Assembly: GCA_030581615.1 (NCBI GenBank)
Contig: JAKTTT010000001.1
Span: 372,001 to 436,000 of the forward strand
Reading direction: 5' to 3'
DNA: 64,000 nucleotides
Source: Alloascoidea africana
Lineage: Eukaryota > Ascomycota > Alloascoideomycetes > Alloascoideales > Alloascoideaceae
The translations under genes and the position numbers were made by a program. Below the pieces are notes generated by a model, which did not search any database, was not told the DNA's origin, and worked only from the letters and a program-made list of their open reading frames with translations. This document shows positions 35,013 to 45,605 of the stretch, piece after piece. Within the stretch, counting starts at the first letter, position 1. Every line of letters starts with the position of its first letter.

Positions 35013-35754
35013 GTTCTTTTGTGCCTGGGGCAGCCTCATATAAGAATAAGAATCTTACCGGAGAGCTGACTGAGCTAACGAATCTCTGGAAAAAGAAAAA
35101 AAGACTAAAGTCTGCCCATATCCTACCTCAATGGACCTGTTCTATTTGTGGCGATTGAGATTGCAATGGCAATATCAATTGGAAATGGATTGGAATTGCA
35201 ATTGCAATGGAAGGATAGCGAAAACTGGCGATTGCAACTGGCCGTGACATGAATGTTTCCAATTGGATTTTTTTGGGAACAGATCAGTTCTGTGCGTCGC
35301 CATTGCAAAAGAGGCAGAAGCTGGGCAGAAACTGGTTAAGCGGTAAAGTTTGTGTAGCATTATTCTTTTGGTTATCCTTTTTTTTCTTTTTTTCTTTTTT
35401 TTTTATTTCTACTATGTTTTTTGGTTCTTTTACTTTTTCTAATCCGTTATCTGCACGGGAACAACCCTCATCTTTTGGTCCCGAATGTCTTTGGTTCCGT
35501 CTTGATCTTGATCCTGGTCCCCGAGCAAAGTCAAGATCAAAAACCAAAAAACCAAAAACCAGAGTGTCTAAATGCAAATGCAAACACAGAGAACTAAAAG
35601 CTAAAGCTAAATATAAGAAAAGTAAACGTCAAAGGGGAACAAAAGGGAGAGCTTTGGCAAAGGCAAGGTCCCAAAAACATAAAAGCGTAAATGTTAAAAT
35701 CAAACCAAAAGTCAAAGTGAAAGTAAAAGTAAATTAGATAAAAAGAAAAAAGAA

Positions 35755-35795
35755 AAAATAAAAATAAAAATAAAAATAAAAATAAAAATAAAAAT
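35755..35795. repeat. ATAAAA hexamer array
   Basis: A near-perfect array of ATAAAA units of period 6 in intergenic DNA. Confidence 0.85.
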
Positions 35796-35890
35796 CATGG
35801 GCAGAAGTTTAAACGCATAACGTGAAACTCGTGCAAAGTGGGTTTCCAACGTCGAAACCTCATCGAAAACAACAGCATTGGAAGCCAAAG

Positions 35891-35929
35891 AGAACAACAA
35901 GAACAAGAACAAGAACAAGAACAAGAACA
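35891..35929. repeat. AACAAG hexamer array
   Basis: About six AACAAG units in intergenic DNA, period 6 like several neighbouring arrays. Confidence 0.85.
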
Positions 35930-36366
35930 TCGTCACCTTTAGTACCAGACTTGCGTGAAATAGTACCGGACAAAAAGCACAAGCCGTGGGTCCTGCAACC
36001 CGGCTGGCCGCTGCAGCTGCAGCTGCACCGCTGCGCCTTGGGGCATGCTGGATCTGGGTCTTGCGTGCTGGTGCTGTATTGTTTTCCCATTGTCGTGCGC
36101 ACCCCACGCACCGGGGCCTCGGGTCGGCGCACTTCTGGGCGGCGCACATTTGCGTTTGCGTTTACATTTACAGACATTTGCGCTGGCACTGTTGCATGCG
36201 CTCGCCTCGTGCGATTCGCGCCGCGCAGGTGAAACTGTTAGCGCTAACACCAGCGTACCATGGTATCTTTCAGTCTTTCAGTCTTTCAGACTTTCAGACC
36301 TTCAGACTTTTCTCGCACTGCTGCGGGCGCATCCCTCTGAATAGAACCAGACAGATCACAATCACA

Positions 36367-36396
36367 CTTTCACTCTCACTCTCACTCTCACTCTCA
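36367..36396. repeat. CACTCT hexamer array
   Basis: About five CACTCT units in tandem in intergenic DNA, preceded at 36270-36310 by a looser TTTCAG-type array. Confidence 0.85.
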
Positions 36397-36739
36397 CGCC
36401 CCTGTCTTCCGATAGCACCTGGTTTCCCGTTCCGTCGACCATTGGCACGGTTTGAGGCACAGCCCGATACTGGGGATCGGCTCAGGCTCCAGCGCTTAGC
36501 GTTTTGGTTCCCTGCATCTGCCGCCCGGATCATTTGTTCCCTTTTCCCAAGGTGAACGCCAGGAACAGCACTCCGGTTTACAATCCAATCAGTCGGACCC
36601 AAGTAATGGTCCTCTGCGTGATTGGGTCCTGATGAGAATGGAAAACTGGCATCCAGCTCGCCGTGGTTTAGTTTACTTTTGAAAAGCTTCAAATACAAAT
36701 AATTAAAACAAATCTATGGAAAACCCTCCAACTTCACTT

Positions 36740-39700
36740 CTAGACAATGTTCTGTGCCAGCGTGTTTCGCTCCTCTGTACTCAATGACCCATCGTAGATC
36801 TCCTTAAACCCTCCAAGGTTCCGACTCGCAGCCTCTTTGAAAAACGAAACGAGAATCTCAAGTGTCTCTCCGTTCGGATCTGTTTCCCGCTTTACCTCAT
36901 CATCCTCCTCTCCAATGTACGACATGAGCTTCTCGTAGGAGCTCGCCGTGATCCCTTCAACGTCTTCCCATTCCTCTTCCTCCGCTTCACCTTCACCTTC
37001 ACCTTCACCCTCTGCGTCCGCGTCCGCATCCGCGTCCGCCTCGTTAGCAAATTCTTCCGCAATATCCTCTACTGTCACCTGAGACGCCTGATTTGCAAGT
37101 TCCGAAATCAGCAATTTGATAATCTTCACAGGCGCAGAAACTTGGGTAAACTTTGCAGGCACTAAACAAAAGTTAATCCCTTTCTACCCTCAACATAAAA
37201 CAAAAAAGTACTTACTTTTTTTCGACATTGATCTTGTGATTATCAAATCCGTCTCGTACGGAATTTCATCACCATCAACAATAACTTGCCGAATACGCTC
37301 ATCCCCGAGCAAAAACAACTGTACAAGTGCCTCCACACTTGAAACCAAGAAGCTTGCTGTTAGCACTTACATCTCTCCCAAAATAATAATAATAATAATA
37401 ACACCAAAATAAGTATGCGATGACACTTACTTCTTCTTAATCTGCTCGTAGCCGCTCGTAATCTCAAAACTGCTGAACCACGCAGGAAGAACAACCTCAA
37501 GCCCAGACTTGTTTTCGCCATCCACATCCACCTGGAACTGCGCCAATAACCCCACTGTTTCCAAAGGAGACAGCAAGACAAGATAGTTGAATACCGTGAT
37601 CAAATTCGTAAGAATAAGCGCACCCTGTGCTTTAGCCAACCTTCTTGTAACTGCTTCCAGAATAATCCGTGTAAAATCCCCCAACTCAGCGCCAAACTTA
37701 TCGATAATCGCCGTCGCCAAGCTTCCCGCATTCGCAGCAGCAGACTCGGAAAGAGCCGGCGACAAAAGCTTGGATGCAATCTCTAAAACAACCTGTAACG
37801 CTTTCCCTCCTGTATTCGGATCCTGCCATTGCCTCACAAATTCAGAACCTCCAATAACGAGCGATTCAAACGTCTCAGCTGCAATTTGCAATATCGAATC
37901 GTCCTCACTCATAAGCAAAATCCTCGAAACTTGTGGGAACACATAGTTAAACACCGCCTCGGGGAATGGATCTCTCGGTCCATACTCCACAAACACAGAG
38001 AGAATCTCTAAAGATAGATTCAACCCGGGCGTGAACTCCCCGTTCGTGCTTGTTTCTAAAGCAGACACCAAGTGTGGAAGACCGTCCTTGCACAAATTGA
38101 TATAATCCTGTTCTGTAATCTCCACCAACAACTCTTCAAGTGCATCTTTGGTTTCCAAAATCAACTGCACATCACTGGGATCATTAGACGCTGCCAGAAA
38201 AATCAGCTCGAGAATCTTGGGCGTGGAGGTTGCGGCCTTTGTGTCCAACTGGATGGCCACAGTCAGAGCCTCCACCAACAACGACGGCGTATCCTCGCTG
38301 GCATCTCCAATGACAGAGTTTACAAGCGTCAAAATCAACTGTTGAACCTGTGGCTTTTCATTTTGCAAAACTGCAGGTAGCTCACCACAGTAGAATACAG
38401 TGGATATTAGTCCTGCTACCCTTACAAGTTCAGACGACCCATCATTTGAGAAAATTTGTACAAGAGCTGCAAAAGTTTGCCATCCAATACTTTGTAGATC
38501 AAGTCGAGTTGAAAAATTCTTTAAAAAGTGTCCACTTAATAAAACCGCCCTTGCTCGAACAAAATCTCGACCATCACCGGCTGTGTGAACAATGTACTTG
38601 AGCAACTCGACAAGTTTGGCAGGTGCCAAAGATGTCAAACAGTTTTTGTTGTTAAGAACAGCGGCTGCCAGCAGACTATCAAACAGATATAGTAAAGATT
38701 CTTTCCTTCTCCAATCTCCCTGTTGCAGTTGTTGTTGTTGTTGTTGTTGTTGTTGTATCTCCTCGATTCTCAATATGAGATATGTACCAAGCTCATCTTT
38801 CCATTTTTTACTCAGCTTCTCAACAAAATCAGCAACAGCCGATCGAGGAGAATATTGTGTATAAAGTCCTGTTTCCTGCGTCACAAACTCGTTAAAATCA
38901 GAACTCCAATTGTCTTCTTCATCCTTGGACATTTGCGCCAGTATAACCAAGGACCCAAATAAATCATCTTCATTGAAAACACTAGCTCCATCACCCAAAT
39001 CAGAGGTAACAGAACCTAAAAATTGTAATTGTTCAATTACAAGAGATTGTAACCCAGTAACCAGATCCTCCTCCTTCTCATCTTCTTTGCCAAGCTCTTT
39101 CCCCCAAACCCAAACCGAATCTCTATAAAGATTGGAAACCCCAACGAGATCGGAAACAGCTGCCTGGATCTGATTCGAAACATGCGGCGTAACAAACTTT
39201 TTAAAGTTTTCCCGAAGGTCGCGAAGAGTCTTGTAGATTTCCTCTTTGTATCCCAATTCCAACCTGAGTTGTTTCAAAGAATCCAAATTAGTCTCCTGTT
39301 GTTGTTGACAACCAATTTTCGTGCTACTAAGGAGCAAATTTGTAAATAGTTCCACGACCGAGGGCAAATTCTCTACAATTGCAACCTCTACCAGTTTGAT
39401 TAGACCTGGATCAGGCAACTTTAAGTATTCCAAACAATTTCGGAAAACAACAATTGCATCTGTCCTCAAAGAGACAGGAATTGCATCCTGTTGTAACAGA
39501 ATCGAAGCACATTGTTTCATGACTCCTGCTCCTACACCACCTCTGAAAAACTGTTCCTCGGAGACACAATCGTCAAAAAGATCCCGTAGCACGGTTAAAC
39601 TTCCCAAGAGTTGATCCGCGTTGCCCGAGACCAGAAATTGGAAAAGAACGTCCAAAAGCTCTGGCCATTCATCTGGATAATCAACTCCAGCAATCTCGGA

Positions 39701-40048
39701 AACAAGATAGGAAGCACTGTTCCTGACTTTACCATCTGGATCCAGAATCAAGTCCTGTAAAAGACGAGTCCGAACAAATTGTTTCGCGTCCTGCGATATC
39801 GCAATTGGTCCTTTGAACTCGTCAAATGCAAGACTCCAATACTTGGGCACAGACCGTTTCAAATACAACAGACTCGCCTGGCGTATGCTAATCTCAAGCT
39901 GTTTGTTCGTAGCGATCTGGATGAGAGTCGAGCTTGTGGTTGAAGGATCAGAGTCTAGAGCCCCCTGGAAAGCATTCTCTCCTTCTTGTCTTAGTTCATT
40001 CTGGGACTGCTGTGTCTGGTATATGATTTCGAGAATTCGCGACTCCAT
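36740..40048 (-). CDS. KAP114: importin-beta family karyopherin Kap114
   Basis: Three exons: 40048-37431, 37352-37216 and 37161-36740, coding 1058 residues. Intron 1 (37353-37430) is 78 nt with a GCTAAC branch point only about six bases before its AG. Intron 2 is 54 nt. The N-terminus shows the importin-N domain (ISIRQASLLYLKRSV at about 54-68), then HEAT repeats such as VRNSASYLVSEIAGVDYPDEWPELL. The C-terminus FKEIYDGSLSTEERNTLAQ is typical of the Kap114/importin-9 family, which imports TBP, Sua7, histones H2A/H2B and Nap1 into the nucleus. An acidic Ala-Asp/Glu-Gly dipeptide run (about 36975-37045), made of hexamer repeats, lies near the C-terminus. A poly-Gln tract sits at about 38729-38755. 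It is divergent from the ankyrin gene across 282 bp. Confidence 0.92.
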
Positions 40049-40330
40049 TCCACTACAAGTACAAGCTGCTAGTTCCTCTTCTGATGTCTGTGTTCTGGTA
40101 AGGATGGAATTTCCTTTCCATTCCCTTTTTTCACTGTATGGGGAGGGACGTGTTTTTCGTGTTCCCTTTTTGGCTTGTCAGGCACATTCCCGGAACATAT
40201 GTCCGCCTTCTTCCGGAAACTCTTTACCTCCCACCTTCTTCTTTTCCAGGCACTGTTGGGGGTACTAAACTCTGAAATGGCAGAAAAGCCAGAAGCATAT
40301 CTTTTTTTTGGCCATTAGTGAAACACAATC
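40049..40330. promoter_or_regulatory. divergent promoter, KAP114 / ankyrin gene
   Basis: Only 282 bp separate the two start codons, so both promoters must overlap or abut. A TTCCGGAA palindrome occurs at about 40210-40217. No clear TATA box was seen. Confidence 0.45.
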
Positions 40331-41441
40331 ATGTCCGCGGAGGATCAGGGAGCGAGTCTTGCAGAACAACTCATCGAGGCCTCCAGAAGAAATAACCATG
40401 ATCTTTTAGAGGAGATTTTGGCCGACCCCTCGCTAAAGACACCGGAACAGATTGCGGATCTCATCAACTCTGCTACAGATCCTATTGGAAACACTGCTCT
40501 ACATTTGGCCTCTCACATCGGTGCTTGTAAGTCTCCCACATCTCTGCAGTTCAAAGAATACAGAGAATCCAAAATGCCTTTTTGAGAACGCGAGATTTCT
40601 GTTCTGTACGTGTGTGTGTCTACACCAGTTCGCTAACTCTTGGGACACACAATTCAGACGAATGCCTGGACCTTTTGTTGGATCAGGAAGGAGTGGAGGT
40701 GGATCCGTTGACGAGGTTGGAGAGGGAGACACCATTGCATTTGGCTGTCCGATACTCTTACGAGGAACCAGAGCATGGCGCCTTCATTGGTATGTTTGTG
40801 GTTTTGTACGCCGTTACAAAGCATTATTACTCTTGATTTTAACACGTTTTCGTTTTTTTACCCTCAATTCTAGTTGAAACCCTTATAGAGGCTGGTGCAG
40901 ATCCAAGGTAGGCAATAAATTACTACAAGTTTTGTTCTTTTTGTTTTGGTTGGGTTTTTGTTCCAAAGGACTCGAAGTTGGTTTTTAAAACTTGATTGGT
41001 GTCTTGATTGAAAAGGGGGTTAGATTAGAGAACGAAACAATGAGATCCATTTTCTGACCTTTTTTTTTCTCTTTTTAACCTGGTTACGCAAAACAACAGA
41101 ATACGAAATAAGCATAACCAGAAGCCAATCGCGCTGGCCGATAGATCGAATAAAGCATTGATTGAAACACTAGAATCTGCGGAGCTTGCGGCTACTCTAA
41201 TGCCAACCGAGGAGGAATCCGCGGTGTATGGGACTACAGCAGATGGACAAGGTAAGCAAATAGTCAATTCAAGTCAATTGAATGGGAATGGGAATGGAAT
41301 TGTATCCAAACTCGTTATATTTCTTCATTCTTGGTTTTTAACACAAACATGGGAACAGTGCCATCTGTATCTAGGCAAGAAGGAACCAGCGCCAAGGTCC
41401 TGGAAGGAGACGATATTGGATCCGCCTCAGATTCTGAGTAA
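40331..41441 (+). CDS. small ankyrin-repeat protein (five exons)
   Basis: Exons 40331-40526, 40658-40789, 40874-40907, 41100-41251 and 41359-41441 join into a 198-residue frame, with GT-AG borders and a clear CGCTAAC branch point in intron 1. The protein starts MSAEDQGASLAEQLIEAS and has two to three ankyrin repeats: GNTALHLASHIGAYECLDLL, RETPLHLAVRYS and VETLIEAGADPRIRNKHN. The tail is acidic and ends DIGSASDSE. It resembles the fungal family of short cytoplasmic ankyrin proteins such as fission yeast SPAC105.02c, and less closely Yar1. Ankyrin proteins mediate protein binding; the partner here is unknown. Four introns in a 0.6-kb coding sequence is high for a yeast. The 34-nt third exon is very short. 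It converges on TAD1 with about 200 bp between stops. Confidence 0.85.
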
Positions 41442-41643
41442 CAAAACCTCACCTTTTGGTTTTTGCATCATGCTGTCTTTTTTTTTTAAAGAAAAAAACT
41501 ATTATTATTATTTTGCACCTTTCCCCCTCACCCAGTTACTTAGAAGAAGCAGAGAAAAATAATTATAAACCTATTGACGTTTAATCACGGTGTGTTTTGT
41601 GTTTTGCCATTTAAATACCCGCTTTTCAGCAGCTCTTCTTGGC

Positions 41644-43071
41644 TCAGGATATCAAGCCTTGTTTTCTTTTTCTGCTCCTTGCGTCCAGTTCAAGAGGAAT
41701 GTCAAAATCGTCTTTTGCAGTTGATGTCCATCCCTTTAGACATTTTTCATACGCGTTAAGTTTCGCCTGTTTCCTAATTTTATCCATTTTTTTTAAAGAA
41801 ATATAGGATGGAGGTGCTGTCCCCAAACGAATTGCATCCTGGATTTGTTTCTTCAAATAGTCTTGCCCCCCAGAAGCAATTGTCATTTTGCTTTTCCAAT
41901 GAATAAGTTGAAGAGCAAGTGATGCCAACGCAAATCGACTCACTATGCTGAATCCATTCTTTGCATTTGGTTTATTGCTCTGTTTCTTGTAATTGAACCC
42001 CATTTTGTAACCATTCACAAGCGCTTCGTGTTTTATCATTCCTGATACGTAGAGAATGCTACTTGGACTTGGCTTCTTTCCCGGAGCTTGACAGTCTCTG
42101 AATTCTGTCTTGGTCGTGATGACCTCGAACGGTCGAAACACATATGGCTCATTAGATGATTTTACCAATGGGTTCATCCTTCCTTGTCTTCCCCATGCTC
42201 TTTCTACAGATACCCAATTCACATCTTTCTCGGGGAGAATCAATGCTGACAAATAACAAGAACTGGGTGCAACAATGATGGGTGTCAGGCCCTTGAGCAG
42301 CGAAGTGACCTGGTAGAGCGAGAGTTTATCACTACAAGACTTGCTCATTGTCAAGGGCGAGTCTCTCCTCCCTGGTTTTGTCCTCACATGGCCCACCTCT
42401 GTGAAGAACTCCCGTCCCCGGAAAAGACCGTTGCGCAAAGTTGGCTCAGCGGGCATCGCCCACTTGTCTGCCTCCTTGTCAGACGATTGGCTTTGGATTT
42501 GGACCTGCTCCATGCTGGCGTCTCCACAGGGGAGCTCGGAAACGTACATGACAATCTGGACATTGGAATCCATCTCGAACAAATATTTATTGTCAGATTC
42601 TTGCTGTTGTTCTAATCCATTTGAGGAACAGCGTCGAAGAAACTGATTCCTACTCCTATCATTTGGATCATCCTCAGTGGACATTATAAGTTTGTTGCAC
42701 TCTTGTAAAACCCAGGAGTTGAATCCACGGATAGCCAATATCTCAGCATGCGAATCATGGACTACCTTTCCCAGTGATCCAGGCAGTCCAGCATCCGGCT
42801 GAGCCTTGACTCCCGTTGCGATCGAGACACACTCGATTATCATCTCTTCTTCTTCTTCTTCGGGTGTCTCCTTCTCTTTATTCCTATCGTTCTGTTGCTG
42901 TTGGTGTTTATGTTTCACCAGACACACTCCAGCTAAAGTGGTCCATTCGACTGTACCATCTGACCTCACCAAGGGCTTTCCCTTTTGCGACAGCTTGTTG
43001 TATTTTGAAATAACCAACTGGACACATTTTTCAACAACATCTGAAGATATAGATTTATGGGAGGCTTCCAT
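41644..43071 (-). CDS. TAD1: tRNA-specific adenosine deaminase 1
   Basis: A 475-residue editase of the ADAT1/Tad1 family, which converts adenosine 37, next to the anticodon of tRNA-Ala, to inosine. Start ATG at 43071. Seen: GTVEWTTLAGVCLV near the N-terminus, the zinc-deaminase HAE motif (H108, proton-shuttle E110), PCGD at 171-174 with zinc ligand C172, and the third ligand C236 in TMSKSCSDKL after GRRDSPL. The C-terminal half matches the adenosine-deaminase domain (GLFRGREFFTEVGHVRTKPG, then LYVSGMIKHEALVNGYKMG). A Gln/Glu-rich insertion of about 25 residues (about 56-77) is present near the N-terminus. No intron was found. It lies 232 bp upstream of the FIS1 stop on the same strand. Confidence 0.95.
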   Translation of the reverse strand: MEASHKSISSDVVEKCVQLVISKYNKLSQKGKPLVRSDGTVEWTTLAGVCLVKHKHQQQQNDRNKEKETPEEEEEEMIIECVSIATGVKAQPDAGLPGSLGKVVHDSHAEILAIRGFNSWVLQECNKLIMSTEDDPNDRSRNQFLRRCSSNGLEQQQESDNKYLFEMDSNVQIVMYVSELPCGDASMEQVQIQSQSSDKEADKWAMPAEPTLRNGLFRGREFFTEVGHVRTKPGRRDSPLTMSKSCSDKLSLYQVTSLLKGLTPIIVAPSSCYLSALILPEKDVNWVSVERAWGRQGRMNPLVKSSNEPYVFRPFEVITTKTEFRDCQAPGKKPSPSSILYVSGMIKHEALVNGYKMGFNYKKQSNKPNAKNGFSIVSRFALASLALQLIHWKSKMTIASGGQDYLKKQIQDAIRLGTAPPSYISLKKMDKIRKQAKLNAYEKCLKGWTSTAKDDFDIPLELDARSRKRKQGLIS

Positions 43072-43303
43072 CTAAGTCTACTCCGGGGCTCTTCCCTCAC
43101 TGTTACAGTGCTAGCGAAAAACACACAAAGTGAATCAAGTAAAGTTTGGAAGGTGTGTGTCCCTAAAACTGACCAGGCACGAAACGTCAACTTTATATTG
43201 GCTTTTTTAATAAGAATAATATACTATATGTTTATAGAAAAATGAAAGAGTAATAATAATTAAAAGCTTGCTTAAATGTTTTTTAAAAGTATGCTAGTTT
43301 TTT

Positions 43304-44029
43304 TTATCTTCTCTTGCTCTTGATAAGCAGACTAAGAGCAGTGGCGCCAAGGGCAACAAAGCTGCTTGCAATTGCAATACCAATGAGTCCCTCTAGATAA
43401 AAAATGATAAACGTTTAGAAACTCAGCTCAGTAAAAACATCAACAATTCAACTGAAATGTACTGACCTTTTGAAACCTTGGATTCGATCATCTCTTTCAA
43501 TTGCAATGCCTGAACGTTACTCGGCTCATGATCCAGTAAAGACTCTGTGTATCTTCGGGCCTCTGAATAGTTGCCCAGCTTGAAAGAGCCTATTGCGAGA
43601 TAGTAGAGACACTCTCTTCTTCGATTAGGAGCATCTTTGAAGACCTCTGATGTACATTCTGTTAGAATGCAAGCTAATGATTAGCAGATTAGATGTACAC
43701 ACCAGTCAGAATCCGCACTCCTAGTTGCTGTTCCTCTTCCTCGTTGCTCTTGATCAAGCCCCAGGCGTAGTTAAACCTCGACTGAACAGAAACAAGCTCT
43801 CCTTCTTTCAAAAATTGGTTCCGTAGAATCGAGAGCTGTTCTTTTGACAGAGGACTAGGATCTCGTTCGCATTAGCTCACCACCCCTTCTTCCCCAGATT
43901 TCGTTTGCCACTTACGTATTTGCGTCCTCAAGCGCTGTGTGGACAGGTTAGTCGTCATACACCTGGATCCGTACCACAAAACACATATCAAAGTCACATA
44001 CTTGGCAAAAACGCATCTTTCGAGCCCAT
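43304..44029 (-). CDS. FIS1: mitochondrial fission protein Fis1 (five exons)
   Basis: Exons 44029-44002, 43934-43916, 43854-43703, 43658-43467 and 43392-43304 join into 159 residues. Exon 2 is only 19 nt. The product begins [19 protein letters not shown] and contains [33 protein letters not shown] and [10 protein letters not shown], the TPR-like helices of Fis1. It ends with a single membrane span ([20 protein letters not shown]) and the basic tail IKSKRR of a tail-anchored outer-membrane protein. Fis1 recruits the dynamin Dnm1 to mitochondria and peroxisomes through Mdv1-type adaptors. Length matches yeast Fis1 (155). The start is fixed by splicing in frame to the conserved PTLxDA motif. It is divergent from the Q-rich gene across 180 bp. 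Confidence 0.95.
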
Positions 44030-44209
44030 TTCTGTCTGGCGATGGGGAGCAGTTGGAGGCTTCTTCACGTCGAACACGGGGCGTCCGGGCAGAAGCGGCG
44101 TTCTCTTATGTACGCATCGTGCCCAGGTATACGCGCACCTTCTGAAAATGCTCCTCCTCCTCTCCTCCTGTTGACTCTCTCAGCAGCACCAAGAGTGACT
44201 TGAGCGTGG
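44030..44209. promoter_or_regulatory. 180-bp divergent promoter, FIS1 / Q-rich gene
   Basis: Only 180 bp separate the two start codons. The stretch is relatively GC-rich. No canonical TATA box was seen. Both genes must be started from this short interval unless one has a start further upstream than assigned. Confidence 0.45.
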
Positions 44210-45568
44210 ATGACCGATCCAGAATCCTCGATCCGCGTGGGAACCGAGGGCGCTACGCAGAAGTCGTCTGTCTCTTCTGAAAGCCCTCCCTCTGTGCCGC
44301 TTGGGGAGCCTGCAACGGGCGCTTTGCCTCTATCCAGCTCACCTGAGGCTGACCCAGGCTCGAGCCCGTCTACAACTTCTAGTCCCAGTCCTGGCCTAGC
44401 CACCATCACCACGGCCAATAATGGGGCTGGGTCTGCTTCAGCAGCTACTGCCACAGTCAAGCCCAAGTCAAAGTTCAAGTCCCAGTCCTTAAACCAACGC
44501 TTTAGGGCCCAACAGTCAAGCCTGGCCTCCTCTACAGATGGCACAAAACTGGCTCAATCAAAAAGTATGCTACAAGGACACGCACACTATTTTTTGCTAT
44601 TCTGTTGTTTTTGTTTTTCTCTTTGTCCTATTCGAAGTGTCCTTTTCTATAAAAGTGTCTATGTTTGTTGTCGCGGGTCCTCTTGCCTATTTTAGACACC
44701 TCTTTTTACTAACATTCCTGCTCTCTCTGTAGTATCGCCAAAGGTTAAAGCTTCATCAATTGCAGCCTCGTCTCCATCGACATCAACATTATCATCAAAG
44801 AAGCCCACTTTCAAGATTATCTCCAGTTCGACTGCAACTTTGAAAATTATGCCTTTTCAACGATCTACAGGTTCGCCAGGAAATGGTCAGTCAGGAGGAG
44901 AATCCCAGGACGGCGATGCAACGCAACAGGAACAGCCTCCCCCTTCTGCTTGGAAGCTTCCAGCTGATGTCAGTGCAACCGGAAAGTTGAAAGTGGAGAA
45001 AATGCCATCAGAACCGCCTCAAAAGGGGGATGCATCTTCTGTCCCAGCACCAGAGTCAAAGCCGGAGGATGAGGAAGAAAAACCAGCGAGAACCAGTGCA
45101 GAATTGACAGAAGAGGAACTTGTGAAGAAAGGCATTTTGCTCACCCATAGACTGGACCCAACAGTTCGGCGTCGTTCGTTCAACTGGGATGACGATGATG
45201 ATGAGTTTGAGATACCCACCACGCTACCACCCATTAGCCCCCTAAATTCTGCTTCGGCGACTCTGAATAACGAAAAGCCGGCAATTTCAACTGCTTCACA
45301 ATTGCTGGGCCGGCGACGTTCGCAGCAACAGCAGCAGGAAAATCAACAACCTCAATCTCAATCTCAATCTCAACCAGTTAGTAAGGTTCGCAATTTTGCA
45401 AATCTACAACCTGCTGCGAGTCCCGCACAGACAGCTTGGGCTAGTCCACTGGTTCCACAAATACAGCCAGACAGCAAACAGAAACACCTGGATTTACACA
45501 TTCGGAGGAATTCTCAAAATGGAGCGAACGGGGATGAAATGTTCAGCAGGTCCCGTTTTATTCAACAG

Positions 45569-45605
<37 letters not shown>

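Larger units (their letters stand above)
34515..36739. other. repeat-laden intergenic region between pogo-like gene and KAP114
   Basis: About 2.2 kb dominated by short tandem arrays. It holds the promoter of the pogo-like gene at its left end and the KAP114 3' end at its right. Purine-rich GAAGAA tracts at 34560-34620 lie just upstream of the pogo-like ATG. Many long frames on both strands (for example 34408-35043, 35249-35737, 36294-36698) encode only simple repeats and are not taken as genes. Confidence 0.6.

Noticed and set aside
34408-35158. Plus and minus frames of 100-211 codons in the repeat-rich intergenic region
   Set aside because: Their translations are periodic (Leu-Pro, Phe-Ala, Lys-Ala-Lys types) and arise from hexamer arrays without stop codons.
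35249-36698. Frames with Lys-Val or Glu-Ser repeats, including a 134-codon minus frame
   Set aside because: Same cause: simple-sequence DNA, no conserved segment.
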